Below are positions 23,840 through 32,606 of a stretch of DNA of 64,000 nt, piece by piece; positions within the stretch are counted from its first letter, which is position 1; each line of letters begins with the position of its first letter. The notes under the pieces were generated by a model that was given only the letters and a program-made list of their open reading frames with translations, was not told the origin of the DNA and made no database searches. The translations under genes and the position numbers were made by a program. Source of the stretch: Solimonas marina (lineage in GTDB: Bacteria > Pseudomonadota > Gammaproteobacteria > Nevskiales > Nevskiaceae); NCBI RefSeq assembly GCF_012241385.1, contig NZ_JAAVXB010000004.1, forward strand, positions 1 to 64,000, given 5' to 3'.

Positions 23840-26575
23840 TCAGGGGGTCTTCGGGGCTTTGAGATGCCAGCCACGCAGTCGTAGGGCGTTGCCGATCACC
23901 GATACCGACGACAAGCTCATTGCCGCGCTGGCCAGCATCGGCGACAGCAACCAGCCGGTCAGCGGGTAGAGCAGGCCGGCGGCGATCGGCACGCCGAGCG
24001 CGTTGTAGCCGAACGCGAACAGCAGGTTCTGGCGGATGTTGCGCATCGTCGCGCGCGACAGGCGCAGCGCCGTCGCGATACCGCGCAGATCGCCCGAGAG
24101 CAGGGTGACGCCGGCCGATTCCATCGCCACGTCGGTGCCGGTGCCCATGGCGATACCGACGTTGGCAGTCGCCAGCGCCGGGGCGTCGTTGACGCCGTCG
24201 CCGGCCATCGCTACGCGGCGGCCCTCGCGCTGCAGACGGGTGACGACGGCCGCCTTGTCGGCCGGCAGCACTTCGGCGACGACCTCGTCGATCCCGAGTT
24301 CCTTCGCGACGGCTTGGGCGGTCACCGTGTGATCGCCGGTCACCATCAACACACGGACGCCGGCCGCATGCAGATCGCGCAGGGCATCGAGGGTGCCGGC
24401 CTTGATCGCATCGGCGATCGCCAGCACGCCGGCCGGCTGACCGTCGATGGCCACCAGCACCGCGGTATCGCCGTGCTCGCGCAGCGTCGATGCGGCGCTG
24501 CTGAGTGCCGCGGCGTCGACGCCGCGCTGCTGCAGCAGCGCGACATTGCCGACCAGCACCTCGGCGCCGTCGGCCTGCGCCCAGACCCCGAGCCCCGGAT
24601 CGGAACCGAAGTTCTGGGCTGTCGGCAACGCCAGGTCGCGCGCCTTGGCGGCGTTGACGATGGCGCGGGCCAGCGGATGCTCGCTCGCCGACTCGACCGA
24701 CGCCGCAAGCTGCAACACGCGCTGCTCGTCGACGCCGTCGAGGGCGGCGACTTTGCGCAGACTCGGCTTGCCCTCGGTCAATGTGCCGGTCTTGTCGACG
24801 ACCAGGGTGTCGATGGTCTGCAGGGTCTCCAGCGCGGCGGCGTCGCGGATCAGCACGCCGAGCTGCGCGCCGCGGCCGACGCCGACCATGATCGACATTG
24901 GCGTCGCCAAGCCCAGCGCGCAGGGGCAGGCGACGATCAGCACCGAAACGGCGGCGACCAGCGCGTGCGCGGCGACCGGCGCCGGGCCGAACCAGGCCCA
25001 GCCGAGCCCGGCCAGCACCGCGATCGTGATGACGGCCGGCACGAAGATCGCGGCGACACGGTCGGCGAGCCTTTGCACCGGTGCGCGCGAGCGCTGCGCC
25101 TGCGCGACCTGTTTGACGATTTGTGCGAGCAGGGTGTCATTGCCGACGTGCTTCGCCTCGATCAGCAGCGTGCCGCTGCCGTTGACGCTGCCGGCCGTGA
25201 CGGTATCGCCGCGACGGCGGCGCTGCGGCGACGACTCGCCGGTCAGCATCGACTCGTCGACATGCGTGTCGCCGTCGAGCACCGTGCCGTCGACCGGCAT
25301 TTTCTCGCCGGGACGTACGCGCAGTCGGTCGCCGACCGCGACCGATTCGAGCGGCACGTCGCTTTCGTGGTCGTTGCCGTCGAGCCGATGTGCTTGCGGC
25401 GGCGCTAATGCCAGCAGCGCGCGGATCGCGCCGGACGTCTGCGCGCGGGCACGCAGCTCGAGCACCTGGCCGAGCAGCGCCAGCGTGGTGATGACGGCGG
25501 CGGCCTCGAAATAGAGGTCCGGCATGCCGTCGGTCGCCGGCAGCCAGTGTGGCGCCAACAACGCGACGATGCTGAACGCGAACGCGCTGGCGACGCCGAG
25601 GCCGATCAGCGTGAACATGTTGAGGCTGCGATAGACCAGCGATGCCCAGCCGCGCTGCCAGAACGGCGCGCCGGCCCACAGCACCACCGGCAGCGCCAGC
25701 AGCAGTTGCAGCCAGGCGTCGACGCGCGGCGCCAGCCAGTGCAGCGGACTCGCCGCACCCGGCAGCATCGTGCCCATGCTCAGCCACAGCAGCGGAATGC
25801 TGAACGCGAGGCCGATGACAAAGCGGCGGCGCATGTCGCGCAGCTCGCTGTCGTCTTCCGGGCCGGCGGTCGGTGATTCGGGCTCCAGCGCCATGCCGCA
25901 TTTCGGGCAGGCGCCCGGATGATCCTGACGGACCTCGGGGTCCATCGGGCAAATCCACATCGTGCCTTCCGGCACGTTGCTGGCGTCGACCTGGTGCGGG
26001 TCGCGGGTGATCCAGTGCTGCGGATCGGCGCTGAACTTGTGCAGGCAGTGGTCGGAGCAGAAGTGATAGGTCTGGCCCTGCCAGGCGCTGTGGCGGGTGC
26101 TGGTGGCCACCTCGACCTGCATGCCGCAGACCGGGTCGGTCGCCGTTTCGGCGTCACTGGTCGCGGGCTGGCTGCCACAGCAGCCAGCGGACTTTTTCTG
26201 TGCGTGCAGATAGGCGGCCGGATCGGCCGCAAACTTCTTGCGGCAGCCGTCGCAGCAGAACCAATAGGTCTGGCCGTCGTGCTGGTGATGGGGTTTGCCG
26301 GCGGCGGTGTCGACGCTCATGCCGCAGACCGGGTCGGTCGCGGTCGCCGGTGCGGCGGGCGTCTTGGCCGCGCTGCCGCAGCAACCACCGGGGGTGGCTT
26401 GGGTTTTCAGATAGGCGCCCGGATCAGCGGCGAACTTCTTGCGGCAGCCGTCGCAGCAGAACCAATAAGTCTGGCCGTTGTGCTCGTGACGAGGCTTGCC
26501 GGCGGCGGGATTGACGCTCATGCCGCAGACCGGATCGGTCGCGGTGCTGGGCTTTGGAGTGCTGAGATCGTTCAT
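23840..26575 (-). CDS. copA: Copper-type P1B ATPase with three YHS domains
   Basis: This 911-residue inner-membrane pump probably exports Cu(I). The N-terminus has three YHS domains: Cys17/40/41/44, Cys84/107/108/111 and Cys150/173/177. GGCCG/AGCCG linkers lie between them. A heavy-metal-binding zinc-ribbon-like segment with CPMDPE and CPKCGM follows at 209-228. The pump core has the intramembrane CPC in VACPCALGLATP, the phosphorylation site DKTGTLTEG, and GDGVNDAPAL. The later helices carry a YN pair and MSLSSVS, which fit the copper subgroup. It starts inside the stop codon of the MerR gene. Silver is an alternative substrate. Confidence 0.9.
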   Translation of the reverse strand: MNDLSTPKPSTATDPVCGMSVNPAAGKPRHEHNGQTYWFCCDGCRKKFAADPGAYLKTQATPGGCCGSAAKTPAAPATATDPVCGMSVDTAAGKPHHQHDGQTYWFCCDGCRKKFAADPAAYLHAQKKSAGCCGSQPATSDAETATDPVCGMQVEVATSTRHSAWQGQTYHFCSDHCLHKFSADPQHWITRDPHQVDASNVPEGTMWICPMDPEVRQDHPGACPKCGMALEPESPTAGPEDDSELRDMRRRFVIGLAFSIPLLWLSMGTMLPGAASPLHWLAPRVDAWLQLLLALPVVLWAGAPFWQRGWASLVYRSLNMFTLIGLGVASAFAFSIVALLAPHWLPATDGMPDLYFEAAAVITTLALLGQVLELRARAQTSGAIRALLALAPPQAHRLDGNDHESDVPLESVAVGDRLRVRPGEKMPVDGTVLDGDTHVDESMLTGESSPQRRRRGDTVTAGSVNGSGTLLIEAKHVGNDTLLAQIVKQVAQAQRSRAPVQRLADRVAAIFVPAVITIAVLAGLGWAWFGPAPVAAHALVAAVSVLIVACPCALGLATPMSIMVGVGRGAQLGVLIRDAAALETLQTIDTLVVDKTGTLTEGKPSLRKVAALDGVDEQRVLQLAASVESASEHPLARAIVNAAKARDLALPTAQNFGSDPGLGVWAQADGAEVLVGNVALLQQRGVDAAALSSAASTLREHGDTAVLVAIDGQPAGVLAIADAIKAGTLDALRDLHAAGVRVLMVTGDHTVTAQAVAKELGIDEVVAEVLPADKAAVVTRLQREGRRVAMAGDGVNDAPALATANVGIAMGTGTDVAMESAGVTLLSGDLRGIATALRLSRATMRNIRQNLLFAFGYNALGVPIAAGLLYPLTGWLLSPMLASAAMSLSSVSVIGNALRLRGWHLKAPKTP

Positions 26576-26985
26576 GGGGTCTCCTCGCCGGACAGGGCGC
26601 GGACGATGGGGCAGTGTTGCAAGGGGCCGTGGCCCGGGCAGGCGTCGATCAGGGTGCGCAGGCCGTCGCGCACGCGCTGCAACTCGGCGAGCTTGTGCTC
26701 GACAACGGCGAGCTTGGCTTCGGCGGCGCGTTTGACGTCGGCGGCGCCGTGCTCGCGACGTCCGCTCAGCTCCAGCAGCTCGCCGATCTCGCCGAGCGTG
26801 AAGCCGAGTTCCTTGGCGCGGTTGATGAAGCGCAGGCGCTGCACGCTGTCGGCCGGATAATCGCGGTAGCCGGACGCGCGTCGCGGTGGCGTCGGCAGCA
26901 GGCCGACGCGCTCGTAGTAGCGCACGGTATCGGTACCGACACCGGCCTGTTCGGCCAGCCGTCCGATCGTCAGTGTCGCGGGCAT
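26572..26985 (-). CDS. MerR-family metal-responsive regulator (CueR/ZntR-like)
   Basis: This 137-residue regulator has the full MerR layout: LTIGRLAEQAGVGTDTVRYYERVGLLP at the N-terminus, a long dimerisation helix, and a C-terminal metal loop in CPGHGPLQHCPI. The two cysteines are eight residues apart with a His between them. This resembles the zinc sensor ZntR more than CueR, which has seven. It precedes the ATPase with a 4-base overlap and has a 20-bp-spacer promoter of its own, so it probably activates the pair. The frame is open further upstream, but homology begins at the Met at 26985. Confidence 0.9.
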   Translation of the reverse strand: MPATLTIGRLAEQAGVGTDTVRYYERVGLLPTPPRRASGYRDYPADSVQRLRFINRAKELGFTLGEIGELLELSGRREHGAADVKRAAEAKLAVVEHKLAELQRVRDGLRTLIDACPGHGPLQHCPIVRALSGEETP

Positions 26986-27015
26986 GTTGCGCTCCTGATC
27001 GTGCAATGGAGCGTC

Positions 27016-27047
27016 ATCGTAAACCCTGGACCATAGGCCAAGGTCAA
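27016..27047 (-). promoter_or_regulatory. MerR-type promoter/operator of the copper pump operon
   Basis: Reading the minus strand, TTGACC at 27047-27042 and TACGAT at 27021-27016 are separated by 20 bases, longer than a normal spacer and typical of MerR-activated promoters. The spacer holds an inverted repeat, ACCTTGG and CCAGGGT, with one mismatch. It lies about 30 bases upstream of the regulator start. Confidence 0.85.
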
Positions 27048-27095
27048 GGGTTTGTCGGTGGCGGCGATCTTGGCGGCCGCGTCGAGCATGTGAAA

Positions 27096-27121
27096 GGGCA
27101 GGCGCGACGCCGCACCTGCCC
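27096..27121 (-). terminator. Hairpin after the TonB-dependent receptor gene
   Basis: On the minus strand GGGCAGGTGCG pairs with CGCGCCTGCCC around a 4-base loop, with one G-T pair, and is followed by TTT. It begins a few bases after the receptor stop and stands before the copper operon promoter, so it would insulate the two. Confidence 0.6.
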
Positions 27122-27128
27122 CCACAGT

Positions 27129-29351
27129 TCAGAACTGATATTGCAGTGACGCTTTGAACGCGCGACCCGGCTGGCTGTAATACGCCTTCGGCTGCGACGC
27201 CGAGTCCGGCAGATCCAGCGCCTTGTAGTAGAGGCGGTCGAACAGATTGAATACACCGGCCTGCAGGCGCAGGCCGCCGAGTGCCTCGGGCTGCCACCAG
27301 CCGGTCAGATCGACGATCGCATAGCCAGGCGTCTTGTTCAGGTCCGAGCTGTCGTCCTCGACCTTGTTGCGGTGATCGGCGGCGGTCATCGACAGGTCCG
27401 AGCCCCAGGTCCGGGCTTGGTAGCCGGCGCCGACGATGCCCTTGAGCGGAGGAATCGAGTTCAGATGCTCGTCCTCGTCGGTGTCCTTGCCGACCGCGTA
27501 GACGATCGACGTCCAGCCGTGCCAGCCGCTGTCGAAGGTCCAGCGCGCCTGTGCCTCGATGCCATAGATCTCGACGTGCAGGCGGTTCACGTACTGGAAC
27601 ACGCCGTACGGATAGCTGCCATCGAGGCCGGCATCGGCGGCGGTGGTCGTGATCGAGTCGATGAAGTTGCGGTAGCGGTTGTCGTAAAGGCTGATGCCGG
27701 CGCCGCGCCGCTCGTCACCGTACTTGAAGCCGAGTTCATAGCCGTTGCTGGTTTCCGGCTTCAGGTCCGGATTGCCGACGCTGACGTAGGTGCCGGAGCC
27801 GCCGTAGGTCAGATACAGCTCGGTGGCGCTCGGTGCGCGGAACGCCTGCGCCCACTGCGCGTACAGCCAGCCGCCCGGCACGGCCTGCCATTCGAGCATC
27901 AGCTTCGGCGAGAACTTGTGATCCTTCGAATCCGGCGGCAAGCCTTCGTACGCGGCATTGTCGGTGTAGCTGGCTGTTTCCTGCGGATCCTGGCGGTAGG
28001 CGTCATAGCGCAGGCCGGGCGTGACGCGCACGCGATCGTCCGTGTCGCTGATGCGGTCCTGCACGTACAGGCCCAGCGTCGTGCCGTCGACGTCGGGCAT
28101 GTCGGACTGGTTGACGTGCAGGAACAGACAGGTCGGGATCAGCGCCGTGCAGTTGTCCTCGCCGGCCGCGTACTGCGTGGTACGCGTCAGGAACGCCTCG
28201 CCGCCGAGGCTCAGATGGTGCTGCAGCGGACCGCTGGCGAAGCCGAGTTCGGTGTAGCCGTTGAGGCCGTACGAGCGTTCTTCGAGATCGCTGTCGCGGT
28301 CGTAGGTGCCGATCGGCAGCGTCGTGCGGTAGGCGTCGGTATTGGTCTGCATGGTCACGCGCTGCACGTACAGATTGGCGTGCGCCTGGCGCACCAGGCC
28401 GCTGTCGCGCTCGGCGAGGTAGTCGTAGCGCAGCACTGCGCGCTGCCGCTTGTTGATTTCGTCGGTGTCGTAGCGGCTGTACGTCGAGCCGACGCTGGTC
28501 AGCGTGTCGATGTCCTCGTCGCGCGTGAACAGTTCGCCGGTGAAGCCGAGGCGATGGCCGCCGGCGAGGTACTGATTGAGCTTTACCAGCAGATTGTCCT
28601 GGTCATAGTCGGACGGATTCGGCTTGCTGCGCGTGCTGCCGGTGCCGCCGACATCACCCTTGTTGTCGAGCTCGTTGCCGCGCCGGTAGCCAGCTTGCAC
28701 GAGCAGCAGTGTGTCGCCGAGGCGGCCGGCGAGCGCCTGGTGCAGTCCCCAGCTATCGTCGCTGCCGTTGTAGATCGCCTTGGTCAGACTGCCGACGGTC
28801 TTGTCGTCGCCGAGCAGATCCTCGGGGTTCATCGTCTGCAGCGCCAGCACGCCGCCGAGCGCGCCGGTACCGAAGAAGCTCGAATCGGCGCTCTTGACGA
28901 CGTCGATCGCCGACAGTGAGTCGAAGTCATAGGTGCTGACGCCGCCCTGGACGCCGCGCGCGCCGTCGTCGAGCCACGGAATGCGAATGTCGTCGATCGT
29001 CGTCAACACGCGGTTCTCGTCGAGGCCGCGGATGTTGACGCTCTGGTTGTTGCTGTCGAAGTCGACGCCGGCGTCGAGGCGTCGCGCGTAGTCGGCGAGA
29101 CTATCGATCTGCAGCGTCGTCAGCGTCTGCTTGTCGGTGTGGCGGGTCAGCGCCGCGGGCTTGCCGGGCGAGGACGTGTCGGCGTCGGCGGTGGCCTGCA
29201 CCTTGACGGCTTGCAGGCGGGTGGGCTGCTGTGCGGTGCCGTCGTCGGCGGTGGTGCTGTCCTGCGCCGCCGCTGCGGTGCAGATGGTCAGCAGGCTGGC
29301 GAATGTCGCCACGACGGCGGCCGTGCGCCGCCAGTCACTTCGTTCACGCAT
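27129..29351 (-). CDS. TonB-dependent haem/haemoglobin receptor
   Basis: This 740-residue outer membrane receptor has a signal peptide ending near ATAAAAQ and a possible TonB box (AVKVQATAD). A plug domain carries VNIRGLDENRVLTTIDDIR near residue 107. The beta-barrel contains FRAPSATELY and NPDLKPETSNGYELGFKY, standard for haemoglobin/haem receptors, and ends in an aromatic C-terminus (QYQF). It faces the hmuSTUV genes across about 300 bases with a Fur-like box, which supports haem as the ligand. TonB, ExbB and ExbD are not in the window. Confidence 0.9.
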   Translation of the reverse strand: MRERSDWRRTAAVVATFASLLTICTAAAAQDSTTADDGTAQQPTRLQAVKVQATADADTSSPGKPAALTRHTDKQTLTTLQIDSLADYARRLDAGVDFDSNNQSVNIRGLDENRVLTTIDDIRIPWLDDGARGVQGGVSTYDFDSLSAIDVVKSADSSFFGTGALGGVLALQTMNPEDLLGDDKTVGSLTKAIYNGSDDSWGLHQALAGRLGDTLLLVQAGYRRGNELDNKGDVGGTGSTRSKPNPSDYDQDNLLVKLNQYLAGGHRLGFTGELFTRDEDIDTLTSVGSTYSRYDTDEINKRQRAVLRYDYLAERDSGLVRQAHANLYVQRVTMQTNTDAYRTTLPIGTYDRDSDLEERSYGLNGYTELGFASGPLQHHLSLGGEAFLTRTTQYAAGEDNCTALIPTCLFLHVNQSDMPDVDGTTLGLYVQDRISDTDDRVRVTPGLRYDAYRQDPQETASYTDNAAYEGLPPDSKDHKFSPKLMLEWQAVPGGWLYAQWAQAFRAPSATELYLTYGGSGTYVSVGNPDLKPETSNGYELGFKYGDERRGAGISLYDNRYRNFIDSITTTAADAGLDGSYPYGVFQYVNRLHVEIYGIEAQARWTFDSGWHGWTSIVYAVGKDTDEDEHLNSIPPLKGIVGAGYQARTWGSDLSMTAADHRNKVEDDSSDLNKTPGYAIVDLTGWWQPEALGGLRLQAGVFNLFDRLYYKALDLPDSASQPKAYYSQPGRAFKASLQYQF

Positions 29352-29553
29352 GAATAACCCCAGTAGTTGAGAGACATCGCTGGCTGGCGCGCGGCTCGGC
29401 TGGCTGGAGGAAGGACTTACGCGTGCGAGCGCGTTCGCGCGCCGCTCCGGAGCCCGGCGGAGAGCGTGCGTGCGCGGTCTGTGGCGACGAGCGCGGCGCC
29501 GCCATCAGGCGGTAAACCGGCTCCCCTGCGGCGCCATCTCCACAATCGCAAGT

Positions 29554-29572
29554 GATTGTGATTATCATTTAC
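29554..29572. promoter_or_regulatory. Fur box candidate of the haem locus
   Basis: GATTGTGATTATCATTTAC agrees with the 19-base E. coli Fur consensus at 14 positions. Its core TGATTGTGATTATCA fits the 7-1-7 pattern with two mismatches. It lies between the divergent receptor and hmuS genes, 80 bases before hmuS and about 200 before the receptor, in an otherwise GC-rich gap, so both directions could be repressed by iron-loaded Fur. Confidence 0.8.
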
Positions 29573-29651
29573 AAAAGGATTGCTGTAAACCAGCCGGCAG
29601 GCGCCGAGGCGGACCGCAGGCTCCCCAAACCTGAACGATGGAGCAAGACAG

Positions 29652-30713
29652 ATGAACAACGGGATGGACGCGGTGGCGGACGATACGGTGGTGCCTCTGA
29701 CGCTGCCGGCGCGTTGGTCGCAGCTGCGGGCGCGGCAGCCGCGATTGCGGATCCGCGACGCGGCGGCGCAGCTCGGCGTGTCGGAGATGGAGCTGTTATT
29801 GACCGAGGCCCCGGAGACGGTCGTGCGCCTCGATGCGGCGCCGAGCGCGATCATGAAGTCGGTCGAGTCGCTGGGGCGGGTGATGACCTTGGCGCGCAAC
29901 GAGACCGTCGTGCACGAGACCAAGGGACCGCTGCGCGATCTGGATGTCTCGGCCAATGGCCGGATCGGCCTGTGCCTGGGCGAGATCGACCTGCGCCTGT
30001 TCTTCGACCAGTGGGCGTATGCGTACGCGGTGTTGCAGGCCGATGCCGGCGGTCGCGACAGCCTGCAGTTCTTTCACGCCGCCGGCGGTGCGCTGCTGAA
30101 GGTCTACCGCTTCGACGACGAAGCGCGGCCGGCCTGGACGTCGCTGGTCGCACGCTTGCGCGCTGCCGAGCAGCGGCCGGCGCTCGAACTGGTGGCGCCG
30201 GTCACGCCGCCACCGCGTCGCGCGCCGCTGGATCGTCAGGCGCTGCTCGCCGACTGGGCGACGATCACCGATCTGCATCAGTTCAACGGCATGCTGCGCC
30301 GCCATGACGTCGACCGGCTCAGCGCGCTCGAAGCGGCCGGCCGCGACTGGGCGCAGCCATTGCCGGCCGGCACGCTGGAACGGGCGCTGCGGCTGGCGGC
30401 CGAACGTGGCCAGTCGATCATGGCCTTCGTCGGCAACGCCGGCGTCGTACAGATCTACACCGGCCGCGTGCAGCGTCTGCTGGCGACCGGGCCTTGGTTC
30501 AATGTCATGGACGAGCACTTCAATCTGCATGCGAACGCCGCGGCGATCGCGTCGAGCTGGATCGTGCGCCGGCCGTCCGAGGACGGCGACATTCACTCGC
30601 TCGAGTTCTTCGACGCCGACGGTACGCTGGTGCTGACACTGTTCGGCGAACGCAAGCCGGGTATTCCCGAACAGACCGGCTGGCGCGAACTGTTGGGAGC
30701 GCTCGATGCATAA
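29652..30713 (+). CDS. hmuS: Haemin-degrading/transfer factor HmuS family
   Basis: This 353-residue cytoplasmic protein is of the HemS/HmuS/ChuS family, which binds haem delivered by the ABC importer and degrades or transfers it. Both halves of the internal duplication are visible: VVHETKGPLRDLDV with FDQWAYAYAV, and later VVQIYTGRVQRL with WFNVMDEHFNLHANAA near residue 285. GGAG lies ten bases before the ATG. It is the first gene of hmuSTUV, and its end overlaps hmuT by 8 bases. Confidence 0.92.
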   Translation: MNNGMDAVADDTVVPLTLPARWSQLRARQPRLRIRDAAAQLGVSEMELLLTEAPETVVRLDAAPSAIMKSVESLGRVMTLARNETVVHETKGPLRDLDVSANGRIGLCLGEIDLRLFFDQWAYAYAVLQADAGGRDSLQFFHAAGGALLKVYRFDDEARPAWTSLVARLRAAEQRPALELVAPVTPPPRRAPLDRQALLADWATITDLHQFNGMLRRHDVDRLSALEAAGRDWAQPLPAGTLERALRLAAERGQSIMAFVGNAGVVQIYTGRVQRLLATGPWFNVMDEHFNLHANAAAIASSWIVRRPSEDGDIHSLEFFDADGTLVLTLFGERKPGIPEQTGWRELLGALDA

Positions 30714-31545
30714 GTGGCTGCTGTCGTTCGCGTTGCTGGTCGGCGTGCCGGCGGCGCAGGCCGCCGACGGTGCGCGTGTCATCGCGCTCGGTGGCGACGT
30801 GACCGAGGTGGTCTATGCGCTCGGCGCCGGCGATGAGCTGGTTGCCGTCGACAGCACCAGCATCTGGCCGGCGGCGGCGCGAGCGCTGCCCGATGTCGGC
30901 TATGTGCGCCAGCTCGGTGCCGAAGGCATTGTCGCGCTGCGGCCGACGCTGGTGATCGCCACGCACGACGTCGGGCCGCCGACCGTCGTTTCGCAGTTGC
31001 GTGACGCCGGCATCGACGTGCAGGTCGTGCCGGAAACGCGCACGCCGGCGCAGATCGCCGCCAAGGTTCGCAGTATCGGTGCACTGCTTGACCGCCGCGC
31101 GGCGGCCGAGGCGCTGGCGTCGGCCATCGAGCGGCAAGCCCAGACGCTGCAGACGAAGGTTGCGGCGATGAAGACGCGTCCGCGTACGGTATTCGTGATG
31201 AGCGCTGCGTCCGGCGCCCTGATGGTTGCCGGCCGCGGCACCGCCGCCGACGCGGCGATCGCGCTGGCCGGCGGTGACAACGTCGTGCGCGCTTACAGCG
31301 GCTACAAGCCGCTGACGCCGGAATCGCTGATCGCGCTCAAGCCCGATGTGCTGCTACTGATGGACACCGGCGGCGGCGTCGACGCCGATGCGTTGCTGGC
31401 GCAGCCGGCCGTCGCGCAGACGCCCGCTGGGCGTGCGCGGCGCGTGATCGCGGTCGACGGTCAGGCGCTGCTCGGCTTCAGCATGCGCACCGTCGACGAT
31501 GCCGCAAAGCTGCAGGCGCGACTGGCGGCGCTCGACGCGCCATGA
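30706..31545 (+). CDS. hmuT: Periplasmic haemin-binding protein HmuT
   Basis: This 279-residue class III substrate-binding protein has a Sec signal peptide (LLSFALLVGVPAAQAADG). The haem transport stretch is ARVIALGGDVTEVVYALGAGDELVAVDSTSIWPA, and a second lobe carries GYKPLTPESLIALKPDVLLLM. It would hand haem from the receptor to the HmuUV importer in the periplasm. Overlaps with hmuS and hmuU indicate tight co-expression. Confidence 0.93.
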   Translation: MHKWLLSFALLVGVPAAQAADGARVIALGGDVTEVVYALGAGDELVAVDSTSIWPAAARALPDVGYVRQLGAEGIVALRPTLVIATHDVGPPTVVSQLRDAGIDVQVVPETRTPAQIAAKVRSIGALLDRRAAAEALASAIERQAQTLQTKVAAMKTRPRTVFVMSAASGALMVAGRGTAADAAIALAGGDNVVRAYSGYKPLTPESLIALKPDVLLLMDTGGGVDADALLAQPAVAQTPAGRARRVIAVDGQALLGFSMRTVDDAAKLQARLAALDAP

Positions 31546-32606
31546 ACGAGATGGCGACGACGCTGCCGGCGCCGCCGGCCGTCTCGCGACGCCGGCGCAC
31601 GCCGCTGCTGCTCGGTGCGCTGGCGCTGCTGGTGTTGGCGGTGCTGCTCTGGGGGCTTGCGTCGGGTGCCACCGACGTCGGCGCCGCCGATGCGCTGTCG
31701 GCGCTGTGGCGCGCTGCCGCCGGCGTACCGGCACAGGGAGACGATGCGATCGTGCTGGCGCTGCGTCTGCCGCGCCTGCTGTTCGGCGCACTGGTCGGCG
31801 CCGGCCTGGCCGCGGCCGGCGTCGCGATGCAGGGCCTGTTCCGCAACCCGCTCGCCGATCCGGCGCTGATCGGCGTGTCGTCGGGCGCCGCATTCGGTGC
31901 GGTCGCGACCATCGTCTGCGGTCACTGGCTGTTCGCCGGCGGTGCCTCGCCGGATGGGGTTGCCGCCGGCGCGTTCGTCTGCGGCGTCGTTGCCACGTTC
32001 AGCGTCTGGCTGATCGGTCGGCGCCGGCCGGGTGTGGCGACGCTGCTGCTTGCGGGTGTCGCGATCAATGCGATCGGCTTCGCCGGTATCGGCTGGCTGC
32101 AGTACCTCGCCAGTGAGCGCCAGCTACGCGATCTGACGTTCTGGTCGCTCGGCAGTCTGGCCGGCATCGACTGGCGGCGGCTGGCCATTGTCGCACCGTG
32201 CATCGGCGTGCCGTTGCTGCTCCTGCCGTTGCAGGCGCGCGCACTCAACGCGCTGCTGCTCGGCGATCGCGAAGCGGCATTCCTCGGGTTCCGTCCGGCG
32301 CGCGTGCAGCGACTGTTGCTGGCGCTGACGGCGCTGATGGTCAGCGCCGCGGTTGCGTTCACTGGCGTCATCGGCTTCGTCGGACTCGTCGTGCCGCATC
32401 TGCTGCGGCTCGGTTTTGGCCCCGATCATCGCCTGCTGCTGCCGGCTTCGGCGCTTGGCGGTGCAGCGCTGGTGCCGGCGGCCGACACGCTGGCGCGCAC
32501 CGTCGCGGTGCCGGCCGAACTGCCGCTCGGTGTGCTGACCGCGCTGGTCGGCGGACCGTTTTTCCTGTGGCTCCTGCTGCGCACCCCGATCGTGGAGACC
32601 GACTGA
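31542..32606 (+). CDS. hmuU: Haemin ABC transporter permease HmuU
   Basis: This 354-residue FecCD/BtuC-type permease should have about nine to ten transmembrane helices. Recognisable are LRLPRLLFGALVGAGLAAAGVAMQGLFRNPLADPALIGVSSGA after the second helix and GFVGLVVPHLLRLGFGPDHRLLLPASALGG, the cytoplasmic coupling region. The start overlaps the hmuT stop (ATGA), and the stop shares one base with the hmuV start. Confidence 0.95.
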   Translation: MNEMATTLPAPPAVSRRRRTPLLLGALALLVLAVLLWGLASGATDVGAADALSALWRAAAGVPAQGDDAIVLALRLPRLLFGALVGAGLAAAGVAMQGLFRNPLADPALIGVSSGAAFGAVATIVCGHWLFAGGASPDGVAAGAFVCGVVATFSVWLIGRRRPGVATLLLAGVAINAIGFAGIGWLQYLASERQLRDLTFWSLGSLAGIDWRRLAIVAPCIGVPLLLLPLQARALNALLLGDREAAFLGFRPARVQRLLLALTALMVSAAVAFTGVIGFVGLVVPHLLRLGFGPDHRLLLPASALGGAALVPAADTLARTVAVPAELPLGVLTALVGGPFFLWLLLRTPIVETD

